DNA of 64,000 bases, from positions 3,968,001-4,032,000 of the forward strand of contig CBDIDH010000002.1 of the NCBI GenBank assembly GCA_965277595.1, given 5' to 3'. Positions within the stretch are counted from its first letter, which is position 1, and every line of letters starts with the position of its first letter. Source of the stretch: CBDIDH01 sp965277595 (GTDB lineage: Bacteria > Planctomycetota > Planctomycetia > Isosphaerales > Isosphaeraceae). Under the pieces are notes generated by a model. It was not told the origin of the DNA. It saw only the letters and a program-made list of their open reading frames with translations, and made no database searches. This document shows positions 24,672 through 33,643 of the stretch, piece by piece. A program made the translations under genes and the position numbers.

Positions 24672-24807
24672 TTTCGAACGGGAAAGCCGAGCCCCGGCGG
24701 CAAAGGGTCCGTGACGCGAGGGGAGGGGGGGCGTTAAGATCGGCCCTGGAGAGATTCGCGGATTCGATTCGATACTGATCCCTCGACCTGGACCGGAGCG
24801 GAAGCCC

Positions 24808-25968
24808 TTGGACGCCGTGAGCCGATTGCTGGCCGATCTCGTCGCCATCCCGAGCGTCAACCCGATGGGACGCCCTCTGAATGGCCCCGAATTCCGGGAA
24901 GCCGGGATGACCGCGTATCTCGTTCAATTTTTTCGAGAACTCGGCGTCCCGTTCGATCGGCAGGTGATTGCGCAGGGACGCGAGAACGTGATTGCTCGGT
25001 TCGAATCGCCGGGGGCTCGCCAGACCGTCCTCTTCGACGCCCATCAAGACACCGTGCCGACCGACGGCATGACGATTGACCCCTTCCGGCCGGTCGTGAG
25101 CGAAGGGCGGATGTACGGCCGCGGGGCCTGCGACATCAAAGGGGGCATGGCCGCGATGCTCACGGCCTTCGCCCGGCTCGTCCGCGAGAAACCCCAAGGG
25201 GCGGCGTCGGTCGTGATGGCCTGCACGGTCGATGAGGAATTCACGCACACCGGGTCGAGCCGACTTGCCCTGACCGACCATGGCGCCTCGGTCGCGATCG
25301 TCGCGGAGCCGACCCGGCTCCAGCTTGTCAACTGCCACAAAGGGGCCGTTCGCTGGAAGGTGCGCACGAAGGGGGTCGCCTGTCACAGCTCGACGCCTGA
25401 CCTTGGTGTCAACGCCGTGTACAAGATGGCGCCAATCCTCGCGGCAGTCGCCGGTTACGCGGCGGAACTCGCCCGAAGCGCGGCGCATCCGGTTCTGGGA
25501 CCGCCGAGCCTCTCGGTCGGCCGGATCGAGGGGGGTGTGAGCGTGAACACGGTTCCCGACTGGTGCGCGATCGAGATCGACCGCCGCCTGATTCCGGGTG
25601 AAGTCGGCTCTGAGAGTATTCAGAAGGTGGAAAACCTGCTCCGCGAGGCACTCGGCAGCCTCGACGGTGTCGAGTTCCTCCCCCCCTGGGTGCAGATGCC
25701 CGCCCTGGCGCCTGGCGAGCGGACCGAAAACGACTGGATTGACCACGTCGGCCGGGCCGTGGCCCGGGTCACCGGGAGCCTGCCCGAGATCATGGGCGTT
25801 CCCTATGGAACCGACGCCGGTCCGCTCGGCGAATCGGGCTTGCCCTGCCTGGTCTTCGGGCCGGGCGATATCGCGCAGGCCCATACCAAGGATGAGTGGG
25901 TTGAGCTGGATCAGGTCCGGCTCGCGGCCGAGGCATATTTTGAGATCGCCAGGGAACTGGGACGTTAA
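24808..25968 (+). CDS. M20 family amidohydrolase (ArgE/DapE-type deacylase)
   Basis: A protein of 386 residues. The di-zinc site is visible as TVLFDAHQDTVP (His-x-Asp), GRGACDIKGGMAAM (bridging Asp) and CTVDEEFTHTGS (catalytic Glu plus ligand Glu). The central dimerisation domain starts near ATQ-like SSTPDLGVNAVYKM, and the final His lies toward the C-terminus. Family members remove acyl groups from amino acids (acetylornithine, succinyl-diaminopimelate). TTG at 24808 is taken as the start; GTG at 24817 is an alternative. It lies downstream of PIG-L in the same direction, but 174 bases and a repeat separate them. A role in deacylating an acetyl-lysine-type compound is only a guess from context. 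Confidence 0.85.
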   Translation: MDAVSRLLADLVAIPSVNPMGRPLNGPEFREAGMTAYLVQFFRELGVPFDRQVIAQGRENVIARFESPGARQTVLFDAHQDTVPTDGMTIDPFRPVVSEGRMYGRGACDIKGGMAAMLTAFARLVREKPQGAASVVMACTVDEEFTHTGSSRLALTDHGASVAIVAEPTRLQLVNCHKGAVRWKVRTKGVACHSSTPDLGVNAVYKMAPILAAVAGYAAELARSAAHPVLGPPSLSVGRIEGGVSVNTVPDWCAIEIDRRLIPGEVGSESIQKVENLLREALGSLDGVEFLPPWVQMPALAPGERTENDWIDHVGRAVARVTGSLPEIMGVPYGTDAGPLGESGLPCLVFGPGDIAQAHTKDEWVELDQVRLAAEAYFEIARELGR

Positions 25969-26074
25969 CGGGGTCAATCAACGCCCGACGGCCGCGCTGG
26001 CTGGCCACCTCTTCAAAGGAGTGGCGTGCCGCGCGGCCGGTCGGGGAAGAATACGGGGGGCGTTTCGAACTCGC

Positions 26075-26413
26075 TCAGAAGACGTCGAGAACGAAGTGGT
26101 AGCCCTGGTAGAACTTCTTCTTGTTCCAGTCGTGCCAGCCGTCGGGATGTCGGTAGCCGAGGTGGCGCTTACCGCCGTAGAAGTTGCGGTAATACGGGCC
26201 TTGAATCTGGGGGACGATCCGCTGTTCGCGGGGGTAGGTGTAGAACTTGTCGTAGAGCGAATTGTATTCGAAGCCGTTGCCGGGAGTCTGGGGCGGCACG
26301 TACGGCCAGTGCAGATAGTCAGTCCAGTCCTGGGCCTTCGCCGTACCCAAGCCCGACAAGCCAGTGAGCGCCACCGCCAGGGCGAACGCCTTGAGCCAAG
26401 ATCCTCGCGACAC
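26075..26413 (-). CDS. Small secreted hypothetical protein, aromatic-rich
   Basis: A protein of 112 residues. GTG at 26413 is chosen because GGAGGT lies 5 bases upstream and a clean signal peptide follows (WLKAFALAVALTGLSGLGTAKAQD); a longer frame extends upstream to 26458 and beyond. The mature part is rich in Tyr, Trp, His and Pro (DYLHWPYVPPQTPGN, YYRNFYGGKRHLGYRHPDGW). Such small exported proteins are common in planctomycetes and have no assigned role. The promoter would lie in the 164-base region shared with the divergent M28 peptidase. Confidence 0.65.
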   Translation of the reverse strand: MSRGSWLKAFALAVALTGLSGLGTAKAQDWTDYLHWPYVPPQTPGNGFEYNSLYDKFYTYPREQRIVPQIQGPYYRNFYGGKRHLGYRHPDGWHDWNKKKFYQGYHFVLDVF

Positions 26414-26577
26414 GATCCACCTCCGTGTAGAGACAGAATCCGATCCGTCAGCTAACATGCCATACGATTTTCGAGGGCGCCGGAATCGCCTCGAATTTTT
26501 TTCAGACGCCGGCGCGGTTCTCCGGGTCGCACCGGACGACGCACCCAGAGAGGCCGGCGCGGGTCGCCGGGATCGTG

Positions 26578-27738
26578 ATGCGACGACGGATCGCCTTTTT
26601 TCAGTCGATTGCGCGGGTCCTGACCGTTTTCGGGTCCCTGACCAGCCTCGCAATCGCCGACCAGCCCGAACCGCGAGAATCGCGGCTCCGCGATCACGTC
26701 GGCACGCTCGCCTCGCCCGGCTATCTGGGGCGCAAAGGCGTGGGCGGGCGCAAGTCGGCCGATTACCTGATTGACGCCTTCAAAAAACTGGGGCTGGAAC
26801 CCCTTTTTGACCGCTCGTTTGAACAGTCGATTCCCGGCAAGGCCGGTGAGCCGCCGATGGGCAGGAATGTCGGCGCGATTTTGCGAGGGTCCGACCCAGC
26901 CTTGAAGGACGACTGGATTGTCGTCTCGGCGCATTACGATCACCTGGGACGGCGCGACGGCGTCGTCTACCCCGGCGCTGATGACAATGCCTCGGGCGTG
27001 GCGATGATGCTGGAAGTCGCCCGATCGTTCGTCGAAGGCTCCGAAAAACCCAGGCGGAGCCTGATGTTTCTCGGGTTCGACCTGGAAGAAAAGGGGCTTT
27101 TCGGGTCGAGGTATTTCGTCGAGCACTCGCCCGTGCCGCTGGCGAAGATCGATCTCTTCATCACCGCCGACATGATCGGCCGGGCGCTCGGGGGCGTCTG
27201 TCTTGATGACGTCTTCGTGATGGGAACCGAGCACGAGCCCGCCTTGAGGCCCTGGATCGAGGCCGAGGCGAAGGGAAAGGGCGTGACGGTGGGCCTGCTC
27301 GGCAGTGATATCCTGGTGCTCGACCGGAGCGATTACGGGCCGTTTCGGTCGAGAAAAGTGCCGTATCTTTTCTTCTCGACCGGCGAGAACCCGTTTTATC
27401 ACACGCCGATGGACACGCCGGAAACGCTCAATTATCCCAAGCTCACCGCGATCAGCCGGTTGATCCTGGGAATCAGCCGACGCGCCGCCGGGGCCGACAC
27501 CCTGCCGCGCTGGTCGGCCTCGGCCGGCCCTTCGATCGAGGAGGCGGCCACGATTCGCATGGTCCTTCGAACGTTCCTGGAGCACCGCGAGGCGATGAAG
27601 ATCGGCTCGGCCCAGGCGACGATCATGACGAATTCGCTCAAGACCCTTGATGCCATCGTCGCCCGAGGCACGATCACGCCCGAGGAACGCGTGGGGGTCG
27701 TTCGCGTCGCCCGACTGGTCCTCTTCTCGGTCTTTTAA
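26578..27738 (+). CDS. Secreted M28 family zinc peptidase
   Basis: A protein of 386 residues. The N-terminus (RRRIAFFQSIARVLTVFGSLTSLAIA) is a signal peptide; the ATG at 26578 follows an in-frame GTG by one codon. Zinc-site motifs of M28 aminopeptidases occur in order: VVSAHYDHLG (first His ligand), GADDNASGVAMMLE (bridging Asp), FDLEEKGLFGS (catalytic Glu pair), TADMIG (Asp ligand region) and FSTGENPFYHTPMDTPETLN (last His). The enzyme would cleave N-terminal residues of peptides in the periplasm or outside. A C-terminal helical extension of about 90 residues follows. It is convergent with the propeller gene at 27774. Confidence 0.85.
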   Translation: MRRRIAFFQSIARVLTVFGSLTSLAIADQPEPRESRLRDHVGTLASPGYLGRKGVGGRKSADYLIDAFKKLGLEPLFDRSFEQSIPGKAGEPPMGRNVGAILRGSDPALKDDWIVVSAHYDHLGRRDGVVYPGADDNASGVAMMLEVARSFVEGSEKPRRSLMFLGFDLEEKGLFGSRYFVEHSPVPLAKIDLFITADMIGRALGGVCLDDVFVMGTEHEPALRPWIEAEAKGKGVTVGLLGSDILVLDRSDYGPFRSRKVPYLFFSTGENPFYHTPMDTPETLNYPKLTAISRLILGISRRAAGADTLPRWSASAGPSIEEAATIRMVLRTFLEHREAMKIGSAQATIMTNSLKTLDAIVARGTITPEERVGVVRVARLVLFSVF

Positions 27739-27773
27739 TGAAACGAACCGGCTCGGGCTTTTCGACCTGATCG

Positions 27774-29819
27774 TTATCGCCCCAAAAAGGGAGCACGCGG
27801 AGCGCGGGGCCAGGCAGCGCGGCCGTCTCGGCGAGCGCCGGGACCACGGAAGGGATTCTGAGGCGGGGGATTGAAGGGCTGGGCGGGGGGTGCCGGAGGA
27901 ACGGGAACAATAAACATCCCGTTCGGCGGCGGGTTGAAGGGAAGGCGCTCCGGGCGCTGCGGGCCAGGTTCCAGAAGCTCGTTCGGATTGTTGGCGGCGG
28001 GAAGGTCGTCGGCATCGACTGGCGGGCGGACCCGGGTCTTGTCGAGGTCGTCAAGTCGTCGGCTCAGGTAACGCGCCCAGCCTTTCGCGCCGAAGGGCTC
28101 GGACGTGAGCGTTGCTCCGGCGGGGGTGACCTCAAGGCGGGAGACCGGCGCGTCTTCGAGCGTCTTCAAGAAATTGATCGTGTCGGTGGCGCGAACCACG
28201 TCCTTCGTCCCGAGAAAAAGCTGGGCGCGAACGGCCAGAAGGCGAACCAGGCGGTCGGCCGACGTGGTCCGCGCTTCGAGCGATTCCAGGGACTTCAGCG
28301 CCGCCTGGTAATCTTCGCGGAGCGTGTCAAAGACGAGACTGGCCTCTTGAAGGTACGTCTCAAGGGCCGGATCATCCGACGCGGCGGGAGCGTCGCAAAG
28401 CGGCTCGCCAAGACGGCCGAGACGACGCAGGCGAAGGAAAAATTCCTGGTTCTGGGGAATCTCGCCAGGCACGGGAAGAAGCGTCGGCCGCCAGACGGCC
28501 TTGTCGGAATTCGCCGCAACCGTGGCGAAGGTCTCCTGAAGCAGGCGACGCGCGGTCGTGATCAGCAGCGACGTCCATTCCAGGCGGGTCGCGTCGTCGG
28601 GAGCGAGTAGCGTTGTCTTACGGGTCACAAGATCGTAAAGAGCAACGGAACCGTGGTCGTTGTCGACGGCGCGAAGGGCCAGCGTCTTGCCATCGGGAGA
28701 GAGCGAGAGCCCGCTGATGCGAACCGTGAAATCAATCGGGTTGAACCGTTCGACCGTTTCCTGGTTTCGGGGCCGAAACCAGACGATCGACGTCGGCTGA
28801 TTATCAATCTCAGGCGCATAGAAGATCTGGTCCAGTTCCTGCCCAAACGTGAGCGCGACCCCGTGGTAAAACCGCTCATCCTCGATCGGGTCGGGGGTCA
28901 AGTGGGCCATTCCAACGATCGTGGCCGAACTGAGCGAGACCCGAACCAGGTCCACCTGAAGCGAAGGTCCGCGCCCTCGAAAGACCATCCGGCGCGCCAC
29001 GGCCAAAATCGACCGACCGTCGCGCGACCAGACCGGCGGAATCGACGTCGGGCCAAGGTCGGCCAGATGCTTCGGCGGCGAGAAGATTGGATCCGAACCC
29101 GCCGCCGCCCCAGCCTCGGGATTCTCAACGGGACCGACGCTGATCTCCGTCATGAACAACGAGGTTGACTTCTCCACCCGAAGAAAGGCGAGCTTCGTCC
29201 CGTCAAGCGACCAGGTGGGCGCTGAGCCTTCAAACGAACGGATCAGACGACCCGTCTCGGCCTGGATCACACTGAACCCGGCGCCCGCCTTGAACCCCTC
29301 AACAGCCAGATAACGCCCGTCGGGGCTCCACGACGGAGAGACCGCGGCCCATTCAAACGGCGTCGCGGGCATCTCGCCGAGTGGCTGAGACAGGATCACC
29401 CGATTCTCGCCGGGCGCATCCTGAACGATCAGTTCCAGTCGCGGGGGCGCGGGCGATTCGTGAACCACCCGGCCGAACGCCAGGGCCCGGCCGTCGGGCC
29501 GCCAGGCGGGCGAGGTCAACGGACCGTCCGCTTCATAAAGAAGGATCGAGGCGCCCGTCTCGGCCTCGGCGGCATAGATCCGGCAGGGGAGGCGATCAGC
29601 TTTCTGGTTCTCGGCCAGTGGAGCGAGGGTCCACGGTGGCGATTCGTCCGACGGGTTGAAGAGCCAGTCGGCCGAGAAGACCGGCCGGCCCGCGCCGCGC
29701 GACTCGGTATAGGCCACCCAGCGGCCGTCGGGCGACCAGTTCATCGGGCCTTTCGTGGCGCGGAGGGCCACCGACGGGGTTGTCAGTGTCAGGATCAGGC
29801 ATGCGAGACCTCGAAGCAT
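27774..29819 (-). CDS. Secreted TolB-like (PD40) beta-propeller protein
   Basis: A protein of 681 residues. ATG at 29819 gives a signal peptide (LRGLACLILTLTTPSVALRA); an upstream frame to 29909 is less protein-like. Residues ~30-450 contain repeated PD40/WD40-like blades of the form WSPDGRWVAY, WRPDGRALAF, WSPDGRYLAV, WSLDGTKLAF, WSRDGRSILA and LSPDGKTLAL, as in TolB and S9 peptidase propellers. The remaining ~230 residues are helical, followed by a Pro/Asn-rich tail (PPNGMFIVPVPPAPPAQPF). No peptidase catalytic domain is attached. It is likely a periplasmic or surface scaffold or binding protein. Confidence 0.75.
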   Translation of the reverse strand: MLRGLACLILTLTTPSVALRATKGPMNWSPDGRWVAYTESRGAGRPVFSADWLFNPSDESPPWTLAPLAENQKADRLPCRIYAAEAETGASILLYEADGPLTSPAWRPDGRALAFGRVVHESPAPPRLELIVQDAPGENRVILSQPLGEMPATPFEWAAVSPSWSPDGRYLAVEGFKAGAGFSVIQAETGRLIRSFEGSAPTWSLDGTKLAFLRVEKSTSLFMTEISVGPVENPEAGAAAGSDPIFSPPKHLADLGPTSIPPVWSRDGRSILAVARRMVFRGRGPSLQVDLVRVSLSSATIVGMAHLTPDPIEDERFYHGVALTFGQELDQIFYAPEIDNQPTSIVWFRPRNQETVERFNPIDFTVRISGLSLSPDGKTLALRAVDNDHGSVALYDLVTRKTTLLAPDDATRLEWTSLLITTARRLLQETFATVAANSDKAVWRPTLLPVPGEIPQNQEFFLRLRRLGRLGEPLCDAPAASDDPALETYLQEASLVFDTLREDYQAALKSLESLEARTTSADRLVRLLAVRAQLFLGTKDVVRATDTINFLKTLEDAPVSRLEVTPAGATLTSEPFGAKGWARYLSRRLDDLDKTRVRPPVDADDLPAANNPNELLEPGPQRPERLPFNPPPNGMFIVPVPPAPPAQPFNPPPQNPFRGPGARRDGRAAWPRAPRAPFLGR

Positions 29820-30257
29820 GGTCGCCGGCTCCCGAACCAGGCACCCAACCGTCAACGCCCGAACCCACGTTTCGAAGAGAAAGTCGCCAGGGACCCGCCC
29901 GCCGCGCACGACGTCCTCCGACCGATTATAAGGGGAGGGCGGACCCCTTGCCTACGCTCTTGACCCGGCTTTCGGGCCTCTTTTTTTCCAGGACCCTGGG
30001 TTTGCTCGGTATCAATGGCGTGCGCGATTTCCGAGACGACGGAGCATATCACGACCAGGACAACGAACCTCGGGAAGATCCAACGTCCTTTTTTCCTTGG
30101 CGAAAGTCATGACGGGGGGGCGACCGATAAGTTGGCTTGTCAGGATTAGCGAAATTGCTACAATGATGCCCCTGCCTTGGAATTGCGCTGATCTTGGAAG
30201 ACGGTGAGAGCGCGGCCGATCTGTCGTTCCGCGGCCCTTGGCAACCTGGGGTTATTC
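29820..30257. other. Divergent intergenic region with cluster promoter
   Basis: This 438-base gap separates the propeller gene and the dehydratase at 30258. It contains the candidate promoter at 30137-30164; no gene is supported. Confidence 0.45.
30137..30164 (+). promoter_or_regulatory. Candidate promoter of the KS/ACP/GH3 cluster
   Basis: TTGTCA (30137-30142), a 16-base spacer and TACAAT (30159-30164) lie about 95 bases upstream of the first dehydratase. Confidence 0.55.
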
Positions 30258-30812
30258 ATGCGTTTTGTGCTGATCGACCGGATTCTCGAAGTGAAGGCCG
30301 GGGAATCACTCGTCGGCTTGAAGAACCTGTCGCTGGCCGAGGAATACCTGGCCGACCACTTTCCCGGCTTCCCGGTCATGCCGGGCGTCCTGATGCTCGA
30401 AGCCCTGACGCAGGCCGGCGCCTGGCTGATCCGCGAAACCGAAGATTTCGCCCATAGCGTGATCCTGCTCAAGCAGGCGAAGACAATCAAGTACGGCAGC
30501 TTCGTCGAGCCCGGCCGCCAGTTGCAAATCCGGGTCGAAATGGTCTCGCGCGGCGAACGCGACTGCTCGTTCAAAGGGGTCGGATCGATTGACGGCCAGG
30601 AAATGGTCAAGGGGCGATTCGTCCTCACCCGCTACAACCTCCGCGACAAGGACCCGGCGCTACACGCCACCGACGCCTCGATCGTCGCCGGTCTTCGCGA
30701 ACTGTACACAACCTTGCGCAAAGGCTCGGTGGGGGCTCGGGCAATGATCCGAATCGGCCCGAAGTCGGACGGAGACGGCGTCCTCGCGTCCCCGGGCGAG
30801 ATTCTGGCCTGA
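30258..30812 (+). CDS. FabZ-like 3-hydroxyacyl-ACP dehydratase (first)
   Basis: A protein of 184 residues with the hot-dog fold of FabA/FabZ dehydratases. The motif YLADHFPGFPVMPGVLMLEAL holds the catalytic His (HFPG) and Glu (LEAL). ATG 30258 gives the family-typical start MRFVLIDRILEV. The C-terminal ~40 residues extend beyond FabZ. It is the first gene of a same-strand cluster with ACP, a second dehydratase, two ketosynthase-type proteins, a hydrolase and GH3. The duplicated dehydratases and the unusual partners suggest a dedicated secondary pathway, not housekeeping fatty-acid synthesis. No ketoreductase or acyltransferase is in the cluster. Confidence 0.85.
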   Translation: MRFVLIDRILEVKAGESLVGLKNLSLAEEYLADHFPGFPVMPGVLMLEALTQAGAWLIRETEDFAHSVILLKQAKTIKYGSFVEPGRQLQIRVEMVSRGERDCSFKGVGSIDGQEMVKGRFVLTRYNLRDKDPALHATDASIVAGLRELYTTLRKGSVGARAMIRIGPKSDGDGVLASPGEILA

Positions 30813-30877
30813 CCAGGGCGAACCAGGTCGGTTTCAAGGCGATTGAAGACCGGGTCGCGCATGCTGATGTTGCAAGG

Positions 30878-30898
30878 ATCTTGAAAAATTAGCAAGAT
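30878..30898. promoter_or_regulatory. Inverted repeat between dehydratase and ACP genes
   Basis: ATCTTG and CAAGAT flank a 9-base AT-rich centre. It could be an operator or a small hairpin in the 293-base gap before the ACP gene. There is nothing else to support a function. Confidence 0.3.
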
Positions 30899-31105
30899 AG
30901 GGAACCGACGCGGCCGGCTGGGCGGATTCTAACGACTGCGATCGAGAAGAAAACGGTTTTGTCGACCGATCGAGCGTCGGGACTGAAGAGCAACGAAAGT
31001 TCTTGCCGACAATTAGAAGAGTTCACCAGGTTTTCGGCGGAAGAGCAGACGAGTGTCGTCCCTTCGTGGGATTGGTTTGGCGATCCCATTTTTTTCGAGG
31101 AAGTT

Positions 31106-31492
31106 ATGCCGACGCAAGCTGAAATCTTCGAGAAGGTCCAGGCCACCTTGGTCGATGCCCTGGGCGTGGACGAGGAGGACGTGACCCGTGACGCCACCCT
31201 TCAAGGCGACCTCGGGGCCGAGTCGATCGACTTCCTCGACATCGTCTTCCGGCTCGAACGGAACTTCGGCATCAAGATCCCCCGGGGCGAACTCTTCCCC
31301 GAAAACGTCATCTCCGACCCCGAGATGATCCACGGCGGCAAGCTGACCGCCAAGGGCCTTGACGAACTCAAGACCCGGATGCCCTATGCCGACCTCACCT
31401 CGTTCTCGGCCAACCCCGAGGTCGAGAAGATGGGCGACCTCTACACGGTGGACATGCTCGTCCATTACGTGCAGAGCAAACTTCCCGCCTGA
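31106..31492 (+). CDS. Acyl carrier protein, extended
   Basis: A protein of 128 residues. The first ~80 are a typical ACP: FEKVQATLVDALGVDEEDVTRD, then GDLGAESIDFLDIVFRLE, in which Ser40 is the predicted phosphopantetheine site, then FGIKIPRGELF. A further ~45 residues (KLTAKGLDELKTRMPYADL and beyond) replace the usual short end; FabC-like secondary-metabolism ACPs can be extended in this way. The ATG at 31106 has GAGG 5 bases upstream; the frame continues upstream but without protein-like composition. It presumably carries the chain made by the ketosynthase pair downstream. Confidence 0.88.
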   Translation: MPTQAEIFEKVQATLVDALGVDEEDVTRDATLQGDLGAESIDFLDIVFRLERNFGIKIPRGELFPENVISDPEMIHGGKLTAKGLDELKTRMPYADLTSFSANPEVEKMGDLYTVDMLVHYVQSKLPA

Positions 31493-31652
31493 ATTTGATC
31501 TGACCCCTTTTTGACGATCGATCCGGACGGATTCGCCCACTCCATCCTATATTCCTCCCCAACACTGACTACGGGGCGGAGTGGCGAAACCTCCGCGGAC
31601 GTTCACGGATGCGGGCGTTCGAGACCTGAGCAACACGGCGGGTGCGCTGACC

Positions 31653-32192
31653 ATGAGATGGATCTGGATCGATAAGTTCCTGGAGTTTCGGAGCGGCCAG
31701 TTCGCCCGAGCCGTGAAGAACCTGACGCTCGCGGAAGAACACCTCCACGACCATTTCCCCGGCTACCCGGTGATGCCCGCCTCGCTGATCATCGAGGGTC
31801 TCGCCCAGACCGGCGGAATCCTCGTCGGCGAGGCTGGCGGGTTTGCCGAGAAGGTCGTTCTGGCCAAGATCCCTCGCGCCGAGTTTTTCGGCGTCGCCTG
31901 CGCGGGCGATCAGTTGATTTACGAGGTCACGATGACCGACCTTCGCGCCGAAGGAGCGGTCGTTGAGGGCAAGGCCTTTCTTGAAGGCGAGCTTCTGGCT
32001 GACACCGAGATCGTCTTCGCCCACCTCGATAACTCGAGGGCGAATCAGATCTTCGGGCCGAAGAACTTCGTCTTCACGCAGCAATTGCTCGGCGTTCTCG
32101 ACCTGGCCAAGGCACAGACGCGTGCCCGCGAGATCGAGGCCGCGGCCGTCGTTCACTCCGCCGCCGATTCAAACGGCCCGGACACGCTCTAG
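31653..32192 (+). CDS. FabZ-like 3-hydroxyacyl-ACP dehydratase (second)
   Basis: A protein of 179 residues. The motif HLHDHFPGYPVMPASLIIEGL keeps the catalytic His and Glu of the FabZ family. It is a diverged paralogue of the protein at 30258 (both begin with a xxxIDxxLE pattern, then NLxLAEE). The ATG at 31653 matches the start of its paralogue; a GTG at 31581 is possible but its ribosome site is too close. The C-terminal region (about 140-179) is Ala-rich. With two dehydratases, the product chain may contain several double bonds, or each dehydratase may serve a different chain length. Confidence 0.85.
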   Translation: MRWIWIDKFLEFRSGQFARAVKNLTLAEEHLHDHFPGYPVMPASLIIEGLAQTGGILVGEAGGFAEKVVLAKIPRAEFFGVACAGDQLIYEVTMTDLRAEGAVVEGKAFLEGELLADTEIVFAHLDNSRANQIFGPKNFVFTQQLLGVLDLAKAQTRAREIEAAAVVHSAADSNGPDTL

Positions 32193-32294
32193 CCCCGGGA
32201 AGTCCGCGACACCCAGAGGCCCCGTCGGGCCTTGGTCGCGCCTCTTCTTTTCCGCCGCCAAAGTCCCAGACCGGTGGAGTTCGACGACTATCCC

Positions 32295-33614
32295 ATGCTC
32301 CGCTCTGAACGCCGCGTGGTGATTACGGGTCTGGGAATCGTCAGCCCGATCGGGACCGGCACCGAGGCCGTCTGGGCGTCGCTGGCGGGTGGCCGAGGCG
32401 CCGTCGACACGATCCGCGCCTTCCCCGTTGAGGGCCTGCCCAACAACGCCGGCGGCGAGATCCGCGACTTCGACCTCAAGGGCTCGGCCCTCCCGAAGTA
32501 TCGCCGGACCCTCGGCAAGAGCCAGAAATACATGGCTCGCGACATCCAACTCGCCGTCGCCGCGGCGCAACTGGCCGTCGCCGACGCGGGTTTGCTCGAC
32601 GGCGGGGTCGATCCGACCCGATTCGGCGTCGACCTCGGCGCCGGCCTGATCTCGTCGGAACTCGACGAGCTCGCCCCGGCGATCGCTCACGCTTCGACAG
32701 CGACCGGCTCGTTTGACTTCCACACCTGGGGCCGATCCTCCATCCCGATGATCCCGCCGATCTGGCTCCTGAAATATCTGCCGAACATGCTCGCCTGTCA
32801 CATCTCGATCCTGATCGACTGCCAGGGGCCGAGCAACACCATCACCGAAGCCGAAGCAGCGTCGAACCTTGCGATCGGCGAGGCCAGCCGGATCATCGCC
32901 CGAGGCCGCGCCGACGTGATGATCACCGGTGGGGCCGACTCCAAGATCCACCCCCTGAGCATGGTGCGGATGAGCCTGCTCGACCAGATGTCGCACTGGT
33001 CCGGCGAGCCTTCCGGCGCCTGCCGGCCGTTCGACATTCACCGCGACGGCTGGGTCCCCGGCGAAGGCGCGGGCATCCTGATCGTCGAGGAACGCGAACA
33101 CGCAATCAACCGAGGCGCCCGGATTTACGGCGAGGTTCTCGGCTATGGCTCGGGCTGCGACGCCGTCCCCGGCGGTGGTCTTGACCCCGAAGGCGTCGGC
33201 ACCGAGATCGCCCTGCGTGCTGCCCTGAAATGCGCCGGTCTGGAACCTTCCGCGATTGGCCATCTCAACGCCCACGGCGCGGCGAGCCAGGTTTCCGATC
33301 TCGCCGAGTCGAGAGCCATCCGTCGCGTTTTCGGTAACGAAACGAAGGTGCCCGTGACCGCCTTGAAAGGGTACATGGGGAACCTCGTCTCGGGAGCCGG
33401 TGGCGTCGAGATGATCGGCAGTCTTCTGGGCGTGAATCGTGGTCTGATCCCGCCGACCTTGAATTGCGACGAACCCGACCCCGCGTGCGGTCTCGACATC
33501 GTCACCGGGGAACCGCGCCGCACCGACAATCCGACCTTCGTGAAGATGAATCTCACGCGCCACGGACAGGCCGCCGCCCTGGTGATTCAGGGGAACCCCG
33601 CCCCGTCCTCTTGA
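32295..33614 (+). CDS. KS-beta / chain-length-factor-like ketosynthase homologue lacking the active-site Cys
   Basis: A protein of 439 residues with the full KAS II thiolase fold (RRVVITGLGIVSPIG at the start). The region that should read GPNxxxxTACAxG reads GPSNTITEAEAAS instead. Aligned without gaps to its neighbour, Glu187 stands where the nucleophilic Cys should be. The first active-site His is kept (NAHGAA, His327), but the second His motif GHL has become GNL (Asn363). It therefore cannot condense by itself. In type II polyketide synthases such a subunit (KS-beta, usually Cys to Gln) pairs with KS-alpha to set chain length and decarboxylate malonyl-ACP. The catalytic partner lies 119 bases downstream and has the same length. 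Confidence 0.88.
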   Translation: MLRSERRVVITGLGIVSPIGTGTEAVWASLAGGRGAVDTIRAFPVEGLPNNAGGEIRDFDLKGSALPKYRRTLGKSQKYMARDIQLAVAAAQLAVADAGLLDGGVDPTRFGVDLGAGLISSELDELAPAIAHASTATGSFDFHTWGRSSIPMIPPIWLLKYLPNMLACHISILIDCQGPSNTITEAEAASNLAIGEASRIIARGRADVMITGGADSKIHPLSMVRMSLLDQMSHWSGEPSGACRPFDIHRDGWVPGEGAGILIVEEREHAINRGARIYGEVLGYGSGCDAVPGGGLDPEGVGTEIALRAALKCAGLEPSAIGHLNAHGAASQVSDLAESRAIRRVFGNETKVPVTALKGYMGNLVSGAGGVEMIGSLLGVNRGLIPPTLNCDEPDPACGLDIVTGEPRRTDNPTFVKMNLTRHGQAAALVIQGNPAPSS

Positions 33615-33643
33615 CTTGCGTTGCCTTGGCTCCAATCCTTCGA

